DNA of 64,000 nt. It comes from Devosia beringensis. Its GTDB lineage: Bacteria > Pseudomonadota > Alphaproteobacteria > Rhizobiales > Devosiaceae. Position 1 is the first letter of the stretch. Every line of letters begins with the position of its first letter. Location of the stretch: positions 3,688,001-3,752,000 of the forward strand of contig NZ_CP045422.1 in assembly GCF_014926585.1 (NCBI RefSeq), written 5' to 3'. A program made the position numbers and the translations under genes. Positions 35,760-45,019 of this stretch are shown in pieces. The notes under the pieces were generated by a model. The model did not search any database and had not been told where the DNA came from. It was given only the letters and a program-made list of their open reading frames with translations.

Positions 35760-35791
35760 ATGCGCGATACGGTTGACCCCGCATCGCGCAT
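35760..35791 (+). other. Inverted repeat after popZ
   Basis: A 9-bp perfect inverted repeat (ATGCGCGAT and ATCGCGCAT) separated by 14 bases, followed by TTGC. It could be a weak terminator for popZ or a structure in the valS leader. There is no clear T-run. Confidence 0.35.
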
Positions 35792-35882
35792 TTGCTTGAA
35801 GTCTCCCCAAACCTTGTCCGACCCGTCTGGTCTTCTCCATCGAGAAGGTCCGTTGGCGGGTCGCTGTTGTTGCGAGTGACCA

Positions 35883-38639
35883 ATGCTTGAAAAGTCCTAT
35901 GAGCCCGGCGCCGTCGAAGACCGCGTCTATGCCGACTGGCTCAAGGCCAAGGCCTTTGCCGCCGGGGCAGGTGCCGCACCCGGCGCCGAGACCTTCACCA
36001 TCGTCATCCCGCCGCCCAATGTCACCGGCTCCCTGCACATTGGCCACGCACTCAACAATACGATCCAGGACATCCTGGTCCGCTTCAACCGCATGCTGGG
36101 CAAGGATGTGCTCTGGCAGCCGGGTACAGACCATGCTGGCATTGCCACGCAGATGATCGTCGAGCGCCAGCTGATGGAACGCCAGCAGCCCGGCCGCCGC
36201 GAGATGGGCCGCGAGAAATTCGTCGAGCGCATCTGGGAGTGGAAGGCGGAAAGCGGCGGCACCATCATGAACCAGCTCAAGCGCCTGGGCGCTTCGGCTG
36301 ACTTCTCGCGCGAACGCTTCACCATGGGCGAAAACGGCGCGGCCGACGACCAGATGGTTCGTGCTGTCACCAAGGTCTTTGTCGAGCTGCATGATCGTGG
36401 CCTGATCTATCGCGCCAAGCGCCTGGTCAACTGGCATCCCGGTCTCGAAACCGCCATTTCCGACCTCGAGGTCGAGAATATCGAGATCAAGGGCCATATG
36501 TGGCACCTGCGCTACCCGCTGGCCGATGGCGTCACCTATCAGTTCCCGGTCAAGGATGAAGAGGGCAACGTTACCGGCACGGAAACCCGCGACTACATCA
36601 TCGTCGCCACCACGCGCCCCGAGACCATGCTGGGCGACAGCGGCATTGCCGTGCACCCGGAAGACGAGCGCTATGCGTCGCTGGTCGGCAAGTTCGTCGA
36701 CCTGCCGCTGGTCGGGCGCCGGATTCCCATCGTCGCCGACGAGTATGCCGATCCTGCTCTGGGCACAGGCGCGGTCAAGATCACCCCGGCGCATGACTTC
36801 AACGACTTCGAGGTGGGCGTCCGCAACAGCCTCGAGCAGATCAATGTCTTCACCACCAATGGTGCGATCATCTCGGATGAGTTCATCCCGGGCGCCTATC
36901 GCGGTCTCGACCGCTTTGCCGCGCGCAAGGCGATCGTCGCCGACCTGACGGCGCTGGCCGAAGAAGATCCCACCCGCGGCCTCGATCACATCGAGGACAA
37001 GAAGATCATGGTGCCGCATGACGAGAAGAGCAAACTCGTCGTAATCGAGCCCTTTCTGACCGACCAGTGGTGGGTCAAGGCCGACGTGCTGGCGCAGCCC
37101 GCCATGGCCGCCGTCCGCGAAGGCCGCACCAAGTTCGTGCCGCAGCAATATGAGAACACCTATTTTGCCTGGCTGGAGAACATCAAGCCCTGGTGCATTT
37201 CGCGCCAGCTCTGGTGGGGTCACCAGATCCCGGCTTGGTATGGTCCGGACAATCACGCCTTTGTCGCCGCCAGCGAAGCCGAAGCCCAGGCCCAAGCCGA
37301 CGCGCATTATGGCGCAGCCACCATCATCAAGCGCGACGAAGACGTGCTCGATACCTGGTTCTCCTCGGCTCTCTGGCCGTTCTCGACCCTTGGCTGGCCG
37401 GACGAGACGGCCGAACTGCGCCGCTATTACCCTACCGACGTGCTGGTCACCGGCTTTGACATCATCTTCTTCTGGGTCGCCCGGATGATGATGATGGGGC
37501 TCGAATTCCTCAAGGAAGAGCCGTTCCACACGGTCTACATGCATGCCCTGGTCCGCGACGAAAAGGGGCAGAAGATGAGCAAGACCAAGGGCAATGTCAT
37601 CGACCCGCTTGAGCTTATCGACCAGTATGGCGCAGACGCCACCCGCTTCACCCTGGCCGCCATGGCCGCGCAGGGGCGGGACATCAAGCTCTCCATGAGC
37701 CGCGTCGAGGGCTATCGCAACTTCGTCACCAAGATCTGGAATGCTGCGCGCTTCCTCGAGATGAACGAGTGCCGCCGCGTCGAGGGCTATGACCCGCGCG
37801 CCAACAAGCTGCCGCTCAACCGCTGGATCGTCGGGGCCACCGCGCGCGGTGCTGCTGCCGTGACCCAGGGCATCGCCGACTACAAGTTCAACGAAGCCGC
37901 CAATGCCGCCTATGACTTCACATGGGGCACGTTCTGCGACTGGTATGTGGAGTTCGCCAAGCCTGTCTTCATGGGCGAGGACGAGGCTGCCAAGGTCGAG
38001 ACCCGCGCCACTGCCGCATGGGCGCTCGACCAGATCCTGACGATCCTCCATCCGTTCATGCCCTTCGTCACTGAAGAGCTCTGGGCCGAGACCGGCAAGT
38101 TCGGCACGCCGCGCGACAACATGTTGATCCTGACGCGCTGGCCGGATCTGGCGGGCCTCGAGGACGCGGCCGCCGATGCCGATCTCACCTGGCTGATCGA
38201 CGTGATCAACAATGTCCGGTCGGTGCGCAGCGAGATGAATGTTCCCGCCAGTGCCAAGCTGTCGCTGGTGGTGGTTGGCGCCAGTGAAACGACGTTGCGG
38301 CGTCTGGTGGCCGGTACCTCGCTGATCACGCGGCTGGCCCGCCTCGAAGACATCACGCCCCAGGCCGATGTGCCCGGCGAGTCGGCGCAGTTCGTCGTCG
38401 GCGAGGCCACCTGGGCGCTGCCTTTGGCCGAGTTCATCGACATCCCGACCGAAAAGGCGCGGCTCTCCAAGGAAGTCGACAAGCTTGATGCCGAGGTTGC
38501 CCAGATCGACAAGAAGCTGGGCAATGAGCAGTTCGTCGAAAAGGCACCGCCCGAGGTGATCGAGGAGCAAAAAGCCCGACGCGAAGCCGCCATCGAACGG
38601 CGTCACCATATCGCCGAGGCCCTCAAGCGGCTGAGTTGA
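35883..38639 (+). CDS. valS: Valyl-tRNA synthetase
   Basis: A class I aminoacyl-tRNA synthetase of 918 residues that charges tRNA-Val. The HIGH motif is in [15 protein letters not shown] near residue 50 and KMSKS is in [14 protein letters not shown] near residue 562. The editing (CP1) domain contains [10 protein letters not shown]. The C-terminal coiled coil ([20 protein letters not shown]) is typical of bacterial ValRS. ATG 35883 begins the conserved [12 protein letters not shown]. No T-box or other leader regulation was seen. A long opposite-strand ORF over this gene is a codon-composition shadow. Confidence 0.97.
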   Translation: MLEKSYEPGAVEDRVYADWLKAKAFAAGAGAAPGAETFTIVIPPPNVTGSLHIGHALNNTIQDILVRFNRMLGKDVLWQPGTDHAGIATQMIVERQLMERQQPGRREMGREKFVERIWEWKAESGGTIMNQLKRLGASADFSRERFTMGENGAADDQMVRAVTKVFVELHDRGLIYRAKRLVNWHPGLETAISDLEVENIEIKGHMWHLRYPLADGVTYQFPVKDEEGNVTGTETRDYIIVATTRPETMLGDSGIAVHPEDERYASLVGKFVDLPLVGRRIPIVADEYADPALGTGAVKITPAHDFNDFEVGVRNSLEQINVFTTNGAIISDEFIPGAYRGLDRFAARKAIVADLTALAEEDPTRGLDHIEDKKIMVPHDEKSKLVVIEPFLTDQWWVKADVLAQPAMAAVREGRTKFVPQQYENTYFAWLENIKPWCISRQLWWGHQIPAWYGPDNHAFVAASEAEAQAQADAHYGAATIIKRDEDVLDTWFSSALWPFSTLGWPDETAELRRYYPTDVLVTGFDIIFFWVARMMMMGLEFLKEEPFHTVYMHALVRDEKGQKMSKTKGNVIDPLELIDQYGADATRFTLAAMAAQGRDIKLSMSRVEGYRNFVTKIWNAARFLEMNECRRVEGYDPRANKLPLNRWIVGATARGAAAVTQGIADYKFNEAANAAYDFTWGTFCDWYVEFAKPVFMGEDEAAKVETRATAAWALDQILTILHPFMPFVTEELWAETGKFGTPRDNMLILTRWPDLAGLEDAAADADLTWLIDVINNVRSVRSEMNVPASAKLSLVVVGASETTLRRLVAGTSLITRLARLEDITPQADVPGESAQFVVGEATWALPLAEFIDIPTEKARLSKEVDKLDAEVAQIDKKLGNEQFVEKAPPEVIEEQKARREAAIERRHHIAEALKRLS

Positions 38640-38647
38640 GAACGCCC

Positions 38648-39658
38648 ATGGACGATACCATCCCACGCGAGCCACCCGCCCGACATGTCGACAACGGCAT
38701 GGTCGGCGTTGGCGCCGTGCTGGTCTTTGACGGCCGCGGCGGCGCGGTGCGTCACGAACCCAGCGCGGCCGAGCCAGCCGTGCCGGCGCGGGGCTTCAAG
38801 CTTGTCTGCGGCAATTCCAAATCCCCCGAATTCAAGGTCTGGCTCAAGGAAGAGCTGGGCGCCTTCAATGCCGATCTGCTGACCGTGCCCAGCACGCGCT
38901 CGCGCTGCACGGTGGTCGAGGACCGGGCCATGGTGGTGATGCGGGTGGCGCGTCCCGGTGCCGAGCCGGACGATATGGGTCGCCAGTTGCTGACCATCTG
39001 GATCGAAAAGGGGCGGGTGATCATCGCTTCCGAACTGAACATTCTGGATTTCGTGGGCGTCACCAACTGGATTTCGTCGCACCATGCGCCGATCTCGCCG
39101 GCCGACCTGGTGGCGCGGATGGGCCTGCGGGCCGCCGATCGCCTTGAGCCGCTCGTGGAAATGCTTGGCAATCGCCTCGACGGTATCGAGGAAGGGCTGA
39201 TCCTGCAGAACAATCCCAAGGCCAGTGCACGACTGGCCGACCTGCGCCGCAATCTCATCAATTTCCGCCGCATCGTCTGGCCACAGCGCGATCTGCTGAA
39301 CACGCTCGAAATCGAGGATCTCAGCTTCTTTACCGCCCGCGATCGTCTGCGGCTGCGCGAAGCCTCGGCCCGCACCGCCCGGATCGGCGACGAATTGCAG
39401 TCGCTCTCTGAGCGCGCCGTGCTGGTGCATGAGCAGATCATTGATGCACGGGCCGAGCAGATGAACCGCACCATGCTGATCCTGGCTGCGGTCACCGTCG
39501 TTTTCATGCCCCTGACCCTGATCACCGGCGCGCTGGGCATGAATGTCGAGGGCATACCCCTGGCCGGCGCATCGCATGCCTTCTGGACAGTGTGCGCCAT
39601 GTTGTTCGTGCTGGCGCTGGGCATTGTCTGGTGGATGCGCGGGCGCCGCTGGCTGTAG
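38648..39658 (+). CDS. CorA/ZntB-family divalent cation transporter
   Basis: A 336-residue inner-membrane channel or efflux protein. A large soluble N-terminal domain is followed by two C-terminal helices. The loop between them has the signature GMN in ALGMNVEGIPLAGA, after VVFMPLTLITG. The long helix before the membrane (LRRNLINFRRIVWPQRDLLN) is standard for the funnel. GMN with NVEGIP rather than NFE fits the ZntB-like subgroup, so zinc transport is likely, but Mg2+ cannot be excluded. ATG 38648 lies nine bases after the valS stop, so it may be co-transcribed with valS. A strong terminator follows. Confidence 0.88.
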   Translation: MDDTIPREPPARHVDNGMVGVGAVLVFDGRGGAVRHEPSAAEPAVPARGFKLVCGNSKSPEFKVWLKEELGAFNADLLTVPSTRSRCTVVEDRAMVVMRVARPGAEPDDMGRQLLTIWIEKGRVIIASELNILDFVGVTNWISSHHAPISPADLVARMGLRAADRLEPLVEMLGNRLDGIEEGLILQNNPKASARLADLRRNLINFRRIVWPQRDLLNTLEIEDLSFFTARDRLRLREASARTARIGDELQSLSERAVLVHEQIIDARAEQMNRTMLILAAVTVVFMPLTLITGALGMNVEGIPLAGASHAFWTVCAMLFVLALGIVWWMRGRRWL

Positions 39659-39659
39659 T

Positions 39660-39690
39660 AGGGGTCCGGGCGCTATGCGCCCGGACCCCT
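39660..39690. terminator. Bidirectional hairpin terminator between zntB-like gene and ABC exporter
   Basis: A perfect 14-bp stem (AGGGGTCCGGGCGC and its complement) with a TAT loop, starting two bases after the CorA-type stop and ending just before the convergent exporter stop. T-runs are short, but the stem is very stable and it probably serves both genes. Confidence 0.75.
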
Positions 39691-39694
39691 TGCC

Positions 39695-41542
39695 TCAGAT
39701 GCTGGCCCGATCCTGGTGCAGGCGGGCATAGTAGCCCCCCGCGGCCATCAGCGCGTCATGCGACCCTTCTTCGGCAATGCCTTGCTCCGTCAGCACGACG
39801 ATGCGATCGGCATGGCGCACCGTCGACAGCCGATGGGCGATGACGATGGTGGTGCGGCCCCGGGCCAGGGACTGTAGCGCCTGCTGCACCGCAGCTTCGC
39901 TTTCATTGTCGAGCGCGCTGGTGGCTTCGTCAAAGATCAGGATCGGTGGATCCTTGAGAAAGGCCCGGGCTATGGTCAGCCGCTGCTTCTGCCCGCCGGA
40001 CAGCCTGACGCCGCGCTGGCCGATATCGGTGTCATAGCCACGCGGCAGCGCCATGATGAAGTCATGCGCATGGGCTGACCTGGCCGCTGCGACGATCTCG
40101 GCGTCGCTGGCCTCGGGCCGCCCATAGCGCAGGTTCTCCGCCACGCTGCCGGCAAACAGGTACACGTCCTGCGCCACCACGCCCACGCTGGCGCGTAGCG
40201 AGGCCAGGGTCACGTCGCGAATATCCTGGCCGTCAATGCGGATCTCCCCGCTGCTGACCTCGTAAAACCGCGGAATAAGCGCGCAGAGCGTGCTCTTGCC
40301 GACGCCGGACGGGCCGACAATGGCGACGAACTCGCCCGGGGCAATGTCCAGGGACAGGTTGGATAGCACCGGTGGACCATCGCCGTGATAGGCAAAGCTG
40401 ACATGGCGGAGGGCGATGGCGCCGGTCACGGGGCGCAGGGGCCGGGCGCCGGGGCGATCGATGATCTCGGGCTGCAGCTCGAGAATTTCCATGGCCCGCA
40501 CGAAGCCGGTATGACCTTCCTGCCAGACCCGCACCACATTGGCGAGGCGCCGGACGGGATCGATCAGCACCCCGACGCAGAGCAGGAAGGTCAGCAGTTC
40601 CGCGGTCGTCAGGTCGGCGGCGACGATACGCAGGGCGCCCGCGACGATGACGCAGATCGTGACGATCTGGGCAAAGCCTTCCATGCCCACCGAGAACCAG
40701 GCCTCATTGCGGTAGCCGTCGCGGCGGCTCTCGACAAAGCCCTGATTGGCCGCGTCGAACTGGGCCAGTTCCAGCGCCTCGTTGCCGAAGGATTGCACGA
40801 CCCTGATGCCGGCCAGACCATCCTCGACACGCTCATTGATGGTGCCGATGCGGACCTTGTTGCCCAGCCACGCCAATCCGATCCGGCGGTTGAAATAGAG
40901 CGCATAGACCACCGCGAGCGGGATCATCGCAGCGATCATGCCCGCCACGATCGGGTCGATCAGGAACAGGATGGTCAGCGCGCCGGCCATCTTGAGCAGG
41001 CCGATGGCCAGGTCCTCCGGTCCGTGATGGAACAGCTCGCCCAGCGCGAAGGTGTCGTTGGTGATCCTGCTCATCAATTGCCCGACCTTGTTGCGGTCGT
41101 GAAAGGCAAAGGACAGTTTCTGGCAATGCGCAAACAGTTCGCGCCGCAGGTCGGCTTCGATGCGCGAGCCCATCATGTGGCCCTGATAGTCGACAAAGAA
41201 GGTGGCCACCGCCTCGACGAGGAAGACGCCCACCATGATGGCGCCGACGAAGAGGATTTGGCGAAACCCGTCACCGGTGCCCGAGAGTTCGGCGAGGTGG
41301 GCGGTGAGGTAACTGGCGCATAGCGGCAAGGCTACAGCTGAGGCGGCGACGAGCATGGCGCAGCCCAGGTCGGCAAGCAACAGGGGGATGTGCGGGCGAT
41401 AGTAGGAGACAAACTTCCGCGCCCGCGCTCGCCGCCGCGCGACTACAGCAGGTTCGTCGGTTTTGGTTTGGAAGAGTTTGCTGAGAAGTGGACTACGGCG
41501 CCCGTCGGCTGGCGCTCCCGTCCAGGGAAATTGAAAGTGCAT
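39695..41542 (-). CDS. ABC exporter, fused membrane and ATPase domains (MsbA-like)
   Basis: A 615-residue half-transporter. A cytoplasmic N-terminus of about 45 residues precedes six helices (first LLLADLGCAMLVAASAVALP). The ATPase domain carries Walker A GPSGVGKSTL, Q-loop VVAQDVYLFAG, signature LSGGQKQRL, Walker B ILIFDEATSALD and switch His in IVIAHRLSTVRHADRI. It works as a homodimer exporting lipids, peptides or drugs; the cargo is unknown. ATG 41542 lacks a good ribosome-binding site. It lies inside a 34-residue upstream ORF in another frame that has one, so coupled translation is possible. In-frame starts further inside the gene are alternatives. Confidence 0.9.
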   Translation of the reverse strand: MHFQFPWTGAPADGRRSPLLSKLFQTKTDEPAVVARRRARARKFVSYYRPHIPLLLADLGCAMLVAASAVALPLCASYLTAHLAELSGTGDGFRQILFVGAIMVGVFLVEAVATFFVDYQGHMMGSRIEADLRRELFAHCQKLSFAFHDRNKVGQLMSRITNDTFALGELFHHGPEDLAIGLLKMAGALTILFLIDPIVAGMIAAMIPLAVVYALYFNRRIGLAWLGNKVRIGTINERVEDGLAGIRVVQSFGNEALELAQFDAANQGFVESRRDGYRNEAWFSVGMEGFAQIVTICVIVAGALRIVAADLTTAELLTFLLCVGVLIDPVRRLANVVRVWQEGHTGFVRAMEILELQPEIIDRPGARPLRPVTGAIALRHVSFAYHGDGPPVLSNLSLDIAPGEFVAIVGPSGVGKSTLCALIPRFYEVSSGEIRIDGQDIRDVTLASLRASVGVVAQDVYLFAGSVAENLRYGRPEASDAEIVAAARSAHAHDFIMALPRGYDTDIGQRGVRLSGGQKQRLTIARAFLKDPPILIFDEATSALDNESEAAVQQALQSLARGRTTIVIAHRLSTVRHADRIVVLTEQGIAEEGSHDALMAAGGYYARLHQDRASI

Positions 41543-41597
41543 GAGGTGTCATGTCCGGTTGATGTTTGACGGCTGCGGCTTCGGACATGGTTTTCAT
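41493..41597 (-). CDS. Possible 34-residue leader peptide overlapping the exporter start
   Basis: An ATG at 41597 with AGGGAG at suitable distance opens a short frame (MKTMSEAAAVKHQPDMTPHA, then a serine- and arginine-containing end). The frame ends at 41493, past the exporter start at 41542 in another frame. The exporter itself has no evident ribosome-binding site. The peptide has no recognised family. It may be a coupling or leader ORF, or chance. Confidence 0.35.
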   Translation of the reverse strand: MKTMSEAAAVKHQPDMTPHALSISLDGSASRRAP

Positions 41598-42243
41598 CTT
41601 GCACTCCCTGTGTGACGTGTTGCGTCGCCAACTATGGCCAGCCCGTTGGGCGCCGACAACCGTTGCCAGTGGGCTTTGCCGGTGGTTGTGCTCCGTCGGA
41701 CACAGAGCCTGGGCCTGTTCTGTGACGATTCGGCAACAACATCGGTGAATCCGATTTGCTACGCCCGGCGGCAACCATTTGGCGATGTTTGTCGCCACAA
41801 TCTCATCCTAAACCGATCTCGCTGAGGCATCCGGGGCGGGTGGCCAAAGGCGTTCTGGAGCATCAGCTCGTTTCGTCTTCACCCGCACCACGCCAAAGCC
41901 GATGGGATAGTCCGAGTGTCTGCATTTCAATGCAGGCCGGGGCTGGGAAAAGGTTGGGAGGCCAGACGTCGACGTGACCGATATGATCGCTGTCCTGCAG
42001 CGCCCTGTCATTTCCAGCATTACCAGCAGCCCGCGCGATCTCGTGATCGGGCTTGCTTCAATGCGGTCACAAACGCGGCTTAACAAATTCTTAACAGAGT
42101 CCTTCCGGCGCCAATCCAAGCCAGCAGACTCGTCGCGGAGGCTGGCACAGGTGCCGGCGCCGACCCCATCACAAATTCGTCGCCCGGATGTCCGGGCCGG
42201 CGAAACGAACACCACCTGCGCCAGCGTGGGTAAAAGGAGTACG
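41598..42243. other. Long intergenic region upstream of exoR and the ABC exporter
   Basis: About 645 bases with no convincing gene. Features seen are an inverted repeat with arms CACAGA and TCTGTG (41701-41724), a direct repeat TTAACAAATTCTTAACA around 42079, and a hairpin GCCCGGA/TCCGGGC with a two-base loop (42182-42197) in the exoR leader. The exoR frame stays open upstream to 41974 but without a ribosome-binding site. The length suggests complex control of exoR or a small RNA; neither is shown. Confidence 0.5.
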
Positions 42244-43053
42244 ATGCGGACCATTAGGGACCATTCCCTGATTTCCGTGACGATCGCAGCCATCCTGGCC
42301 CTGTCGGCCTCGATCCTGCCCGTGCACGCACAGACGGCGGCTGACGCCGCCCTGAACATGGCCAACATGCTCGACGGGGCAGGTGGAGGCGTATCCAGCG
42401 GTGAATTGCTGGCCGCGCTGCAGGATGCCGCCGATGCCGGCCAGCCCATGGCCATGTGGCAACTGGGCACGATGTATGAGAATGGCGAGGGCGTGGCCCG
42501 TGATCCGGTCAAGGCGTTCGGCTTTTTTGCCCAGATCGCCAACCAGCACGCCGATGCCGCCCCCAAGGGCGTCGAGGCCGATATCGTGGCCCGGTCCTTC
42601 GTCAAGGTGGGCGACTACTACAAGGAAGGGTTGCCCGACGCGGGCATTCCCGCCGATGCCAACCGCTCCCATGCCTTGCTGCTGCATGCCGCTACCTATT
42701 TCGGTGATGCCGACGCGCAATACCGCGTTGGCCTGCTCTATCTGCAGGAAGATGAACTCGGTCTGAGCCCGCTGCAGAGCGCGCGCTGGTTCTCGCTGGC
42801 GGCCCGCAAGGGGCATTGTCCGGCCCAGGCCCAGCTTGGCGATATGTTGTTCACGGGCATCGAAGGCATCGAGGCCCAGCCGGTCGAGGGCCTGATGTGG
42901 CTGAGTATTGCCCATGACCGCTGCGCCGGCACTGGTGACGCCGCCTGGGTCGACGAAAAGCTGATGCACGCCCAGTCGCTGTCCACCCCCGAACAGCAGG
43001 ACGAGGCCGCCGCTCTGGCGCGCTCGATCGCGCCGCAGTTCGCCGGGTTCTGA
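42244..43053 (+). CDS. exoR: ExoR-like periplasmic Sel1-repeat regulator
   Basis: A 269-residue protein with signal peptide (ISVTIAAILALSASILPVHA) and several Sel1/TPR-like repeats: AMWQLGTMYENGEGVARDPV, DYYKEGLPDAG, AQYRVGLLYLQEDEL, AQAQLGDMLFTG. Length and repeat layout (including the V-x-V-GDYYK-G-P and WLSIAHDRC positions) follow rhizobial ExoR. In Sinorhizobium and Agrobacterium, ExoR holds the ChvG/ExoS sensor inactive until degraded, linking envelope or acid stress to exopolysaccharide and motility. AAGGAG lies four bases before ATG 42244. Partner genes chvG/chvI are not in the window. It is convergent with xthA, 15 bases apart. Confidence 0.75.
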   Translation: MRTIRDHSLISVTIAAILALSASILPVHAQTAADAALNMANMLDGAGGGVSSGELLAALQDAADAGQPMAMWQLGTMYENGEGVARDPVKAFGFFAQIANQHADAAPKGVEADIVARSFVKVGDYYKEGLPDAGIPADANRSHALLLHAATYFGDADAQYRVGLLYLQEDELGLSPLQSARWFSLAARKGHCPAQAQLGDMLFTGIEGIEAQPVEGLMWLSIAHDRCAGTGDAAWVDEKLMHAQSLSTPEQQDEAAALARSIAPQFAGF

Positions 43054-43068
43054 TCCCGCGCTTGCAGC

Positions 43069-43848
43069 CTAGAAGCTGAACTGGCCTTCCACCGGCACGT
43101 GGTCGCTCGGCTTGTCCCAGCCGCGCACATCCTTGTGGATGCGCACGTCGTTGAGCCGGTCCGCCGCCTGCGGTGACAGCATCAGGTGATCGATGCGGAT
43201 GCCGGCATTGCGCCGCCAGGCGCCGGCCTGGAAATCCCAGAAGGTGAAGGCCTGCTCGGCCGTGACGGCCCGCAGCGCATCGGTCAGGCCCAGATTTGTC
43301 AGGGTGCGGAAGCGTTCAAGGCTCTCGGGCCGATAGAGCGCATCGCCCCACCAGGCCTGGGGATCGTGCGCGTCGATCGGCGCCGGGATCAGGTTGAAGT
43401 CGCCCAGCAGGACGAAGGGCTCTTCGAGCAGCAGGCGCTCGGCAACATAGGCCTCCAACCGCCGCATCCAGGCCAGCTTGTAGGGAAATTTTTCGCTGTC
43501 GACGGGGTTGCCATTGGGCAGATAGATGCCGCAGACCCGGATGGCGCCAGAATCCACCGAGAATACGCCCTCGATGAGCCGCGCCTGCTCGTCGCTGTCG
43601 TCGCCGGGCAGGCCGCGCGTCACCTCGTCGAAGGGCAGCAGCGACAGGATGGCGACGCCGTTCCAGCTCTTCTGGCCGTGGGTTTCCAGATTATAGCCGA
43701 GCGCCTCGATCTCGGCCCGGGGGAAGGTCTCGTCGACCGATTTGATTTCCTGCAGCACCACGATGTCGGGCTTTTCCTGCGCCAGCCAGGTCAGCAGGAT
43801 GTCGAGGCGGGCCTTGATGCCGTTGATGTTCCAGGTGGCGATGCGCAT
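43069..43848 (-). CDS. xthA: Exodeoxyribonuclease III (AP endonuclease)
   Basis: A 259-residue DNA-repair enzyme of the endonuclease/exonuclease/phosphatase fold. The start MRIATWNINGIKARLD carries the Asn; VVLQEIKS the metal Glu; RVCGIYLPNGN the Tyr; LGDFNLIPAPID the Asp-Asn pair; and RIDHLMLSP plus the final KPSDHVPVEG the Asp-His catalytic pair. It cleaves abasic sites and degrades 3' ends in base-excision repair. ATG 43848 has GGAG six bases upstream; a longer ORF to 43899 is not supported. Complete, with all catalytic residues. Confidence 0.95.
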   Translation of the reverse strand: MRIATWNINGIKARLDILLTWLAQEKPDIVVLQEIKSVDETFPRAEIEALGYNLETHGQKSWNGVAILSLLPFDEVTRGLPGDDSDEQARLIEGVFSVDSGAIRVCGIYLPNGNPVDSEKFPYKLAWMRRLEAYVAERLLLEEPFVLLGDFNLIPAPIDAHDPQAWWGDALYRPESLERFRTLTNLGLTDALRAVTAEQAFTFWDFQAGAWRRNAGIRIDHLMLSPQAADRLNDVRIHKDVRGWDKPSDHVPVEGQFSF

Positions 43849-43898
43849 GACGGTCTCCGTTGCGCGAAAACTAGCTGTCCTGCGGGCAGGGGGCAACA

Positions 43899-45014
43899 CT
43901 AGAGGCCAGCATAAACCGCTTCATACACCGCCGCACGGTAGGCGCCATCGCTGCCCTCAAGGCCGGTATTGCTCATCGACACCACGCAAAGCCCGTTCTG
44001 CGGGTCGATCCACCAGTTGTGCCCATAGATGCCGCCCCAGCGCACGGTGCCCCGCGCCGCCGGCAGTCCGGCAGCCAGCGGATCGTCGACAAAGGCGCCA
44101 AAGTAGCTGAACTGCAGGCCTGGGCCCACGGCCTGGGCCAGCTGCGGCGTCTGGTTTGCCAGGCCCAGCGCCACGGTTTCCGGCCGCAGCATGGCCCCGC
44201 CACCGCTGCGCAGCGTCTCGAGCAGCTGCATGAAGTCGGCGCCGGTGCCCGCCGCGCCCCCGCCACCGGAGTGAAAGGCGTGGCCGTCGAGGATCCGGCC
44301 CGGATCATAGGTCGTCATGCCGCCCCAGGCGTTGGGCACGCTATGCGGATCACCCATCAGCACTGCGCCGTTCGGACCATCGGCATAGGCCGCCGCCAGC
44401 CGTCCCAGGTCGGTGACGCCGAACATTGTATCCTGCATCCGCAACGGGCCGGTTACGTATTGCGCTATGGCGTCGCCGGGCATGCCGCCGCTTAGCTGCC
44501 CGGCAATGACGCCCAAGACGTCGATCGAGGGCCCATAGGCCCAGCTGGAACCCGGCCGGAAGGCGAGGCCGAGCCCGGCCAACCGCGCCATGATCGCGTC
44601 CGTCCCGAGATGCCAGCGATTGAGCCCTGCCGCCTGCTCGGCCGGTGTCATGATCGAATCGGCGCGCAGGCCCGATGTGTGGGTAAGCAGGTGATGGATG
44701 GTGATCTCGGGCGCGCTGCCATCCGCCAGCTTCGGCCGGAACGCCGGCAGGTAGCGCGTCACCGGGTCATCCAGCCGCAGCTTGCCTTCGTCCAACAGTG
44801 CCAGGATGGTCGCGGCGACGATCGGCTTGGTCAGGGACGAATAGCGGAAGATGGTGTCGATCGTCATCACCCGCCCGGCCTCCCGGTCGGCCAGGCCATG
44901 CGCCTTTTCATAGAGCGGGCGACCGTCCTTGTGCACCAGCAGCACCGCGCCAACGATCCGCCGCTCGGCGATCGCCCGTGATACCACCCCGTTCAGTGCC
45001 TGTTCGATATCCAT
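43899..45014 (-). CDS. Serine hydrolase of the beta-lactamase class C/esterase family (copy 1)
   Basis: A 371-residue protein of the beta-lactamase/transpeptidase-like fold. The nucleophile is in SLTK (Ser60, Lys63). The second motif position reads WAYGPSIDVLG, with Tyr but no Asn at Y-x-N, and a KTG-equivalent HxG-like GGIYGHNWW lies near the C-terminus. No signal peptide is present, so it is cytoplasmic and unlikely to be a resistance beta-lactamase. EstB-like esterases and D-aminopeptidase-type enzymes share this pattern. It lies five bases after the paralogue at 45020, on the same strand; the two probably arose by tandem duplication. Confidence 0.87.
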   Translation of the reverse strand: MDIEQALNGVVSRAIAERRIVGAVLLVHKDGRPLYEKAHGLADREAGRVMTIDTIFRYSSLTKPIVAATILALLDEGKLRLDDPVTRYLPAFRPKLADGSAPEITIHHLLTHTSGLRADSIMTPAEQAAGLNRWHLGTDAIMARLAGLGLAFRPGSSWAYGPSIDVLGVIAGQLSGGMPGDAIAQYVTGPLRMQDTMFGVTDLGRLAAAYADGPNGAVLMGDPHSVPNAWGGMTTYDPGRILDGHAFHSGGGGAAGTGADFMQLLETLRSGGGAMLRPETVALGLANQTPQLAQAVGPGLQFSYFGAFVDDPLAAGLPAARGTVRWGGIYGHNWWIDPQNGLCVVSMSNTGLEGSDGAYRAAVYEAVYAGL

Positions 45015-45019
45015 GGCCG

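Noticed and set aside
35732..35882. T-box or other tRNA-sensing leader before valS
   Set aside because: No T-box core sequence or specifier loop; only a simple inverted repeat is present.
35646..38675. 1009-residue ORF on the minus strand
   Set aside because: It is fully antisense to valS, has no family features and its frame follows from the codon bias of the real gene.
41986..42010. Pho-box-like pair CTGTCCT and CTGTCAT upstream of exoR
   Set aside because: The halves are 15 bases apart from start to start instead of the required 11.
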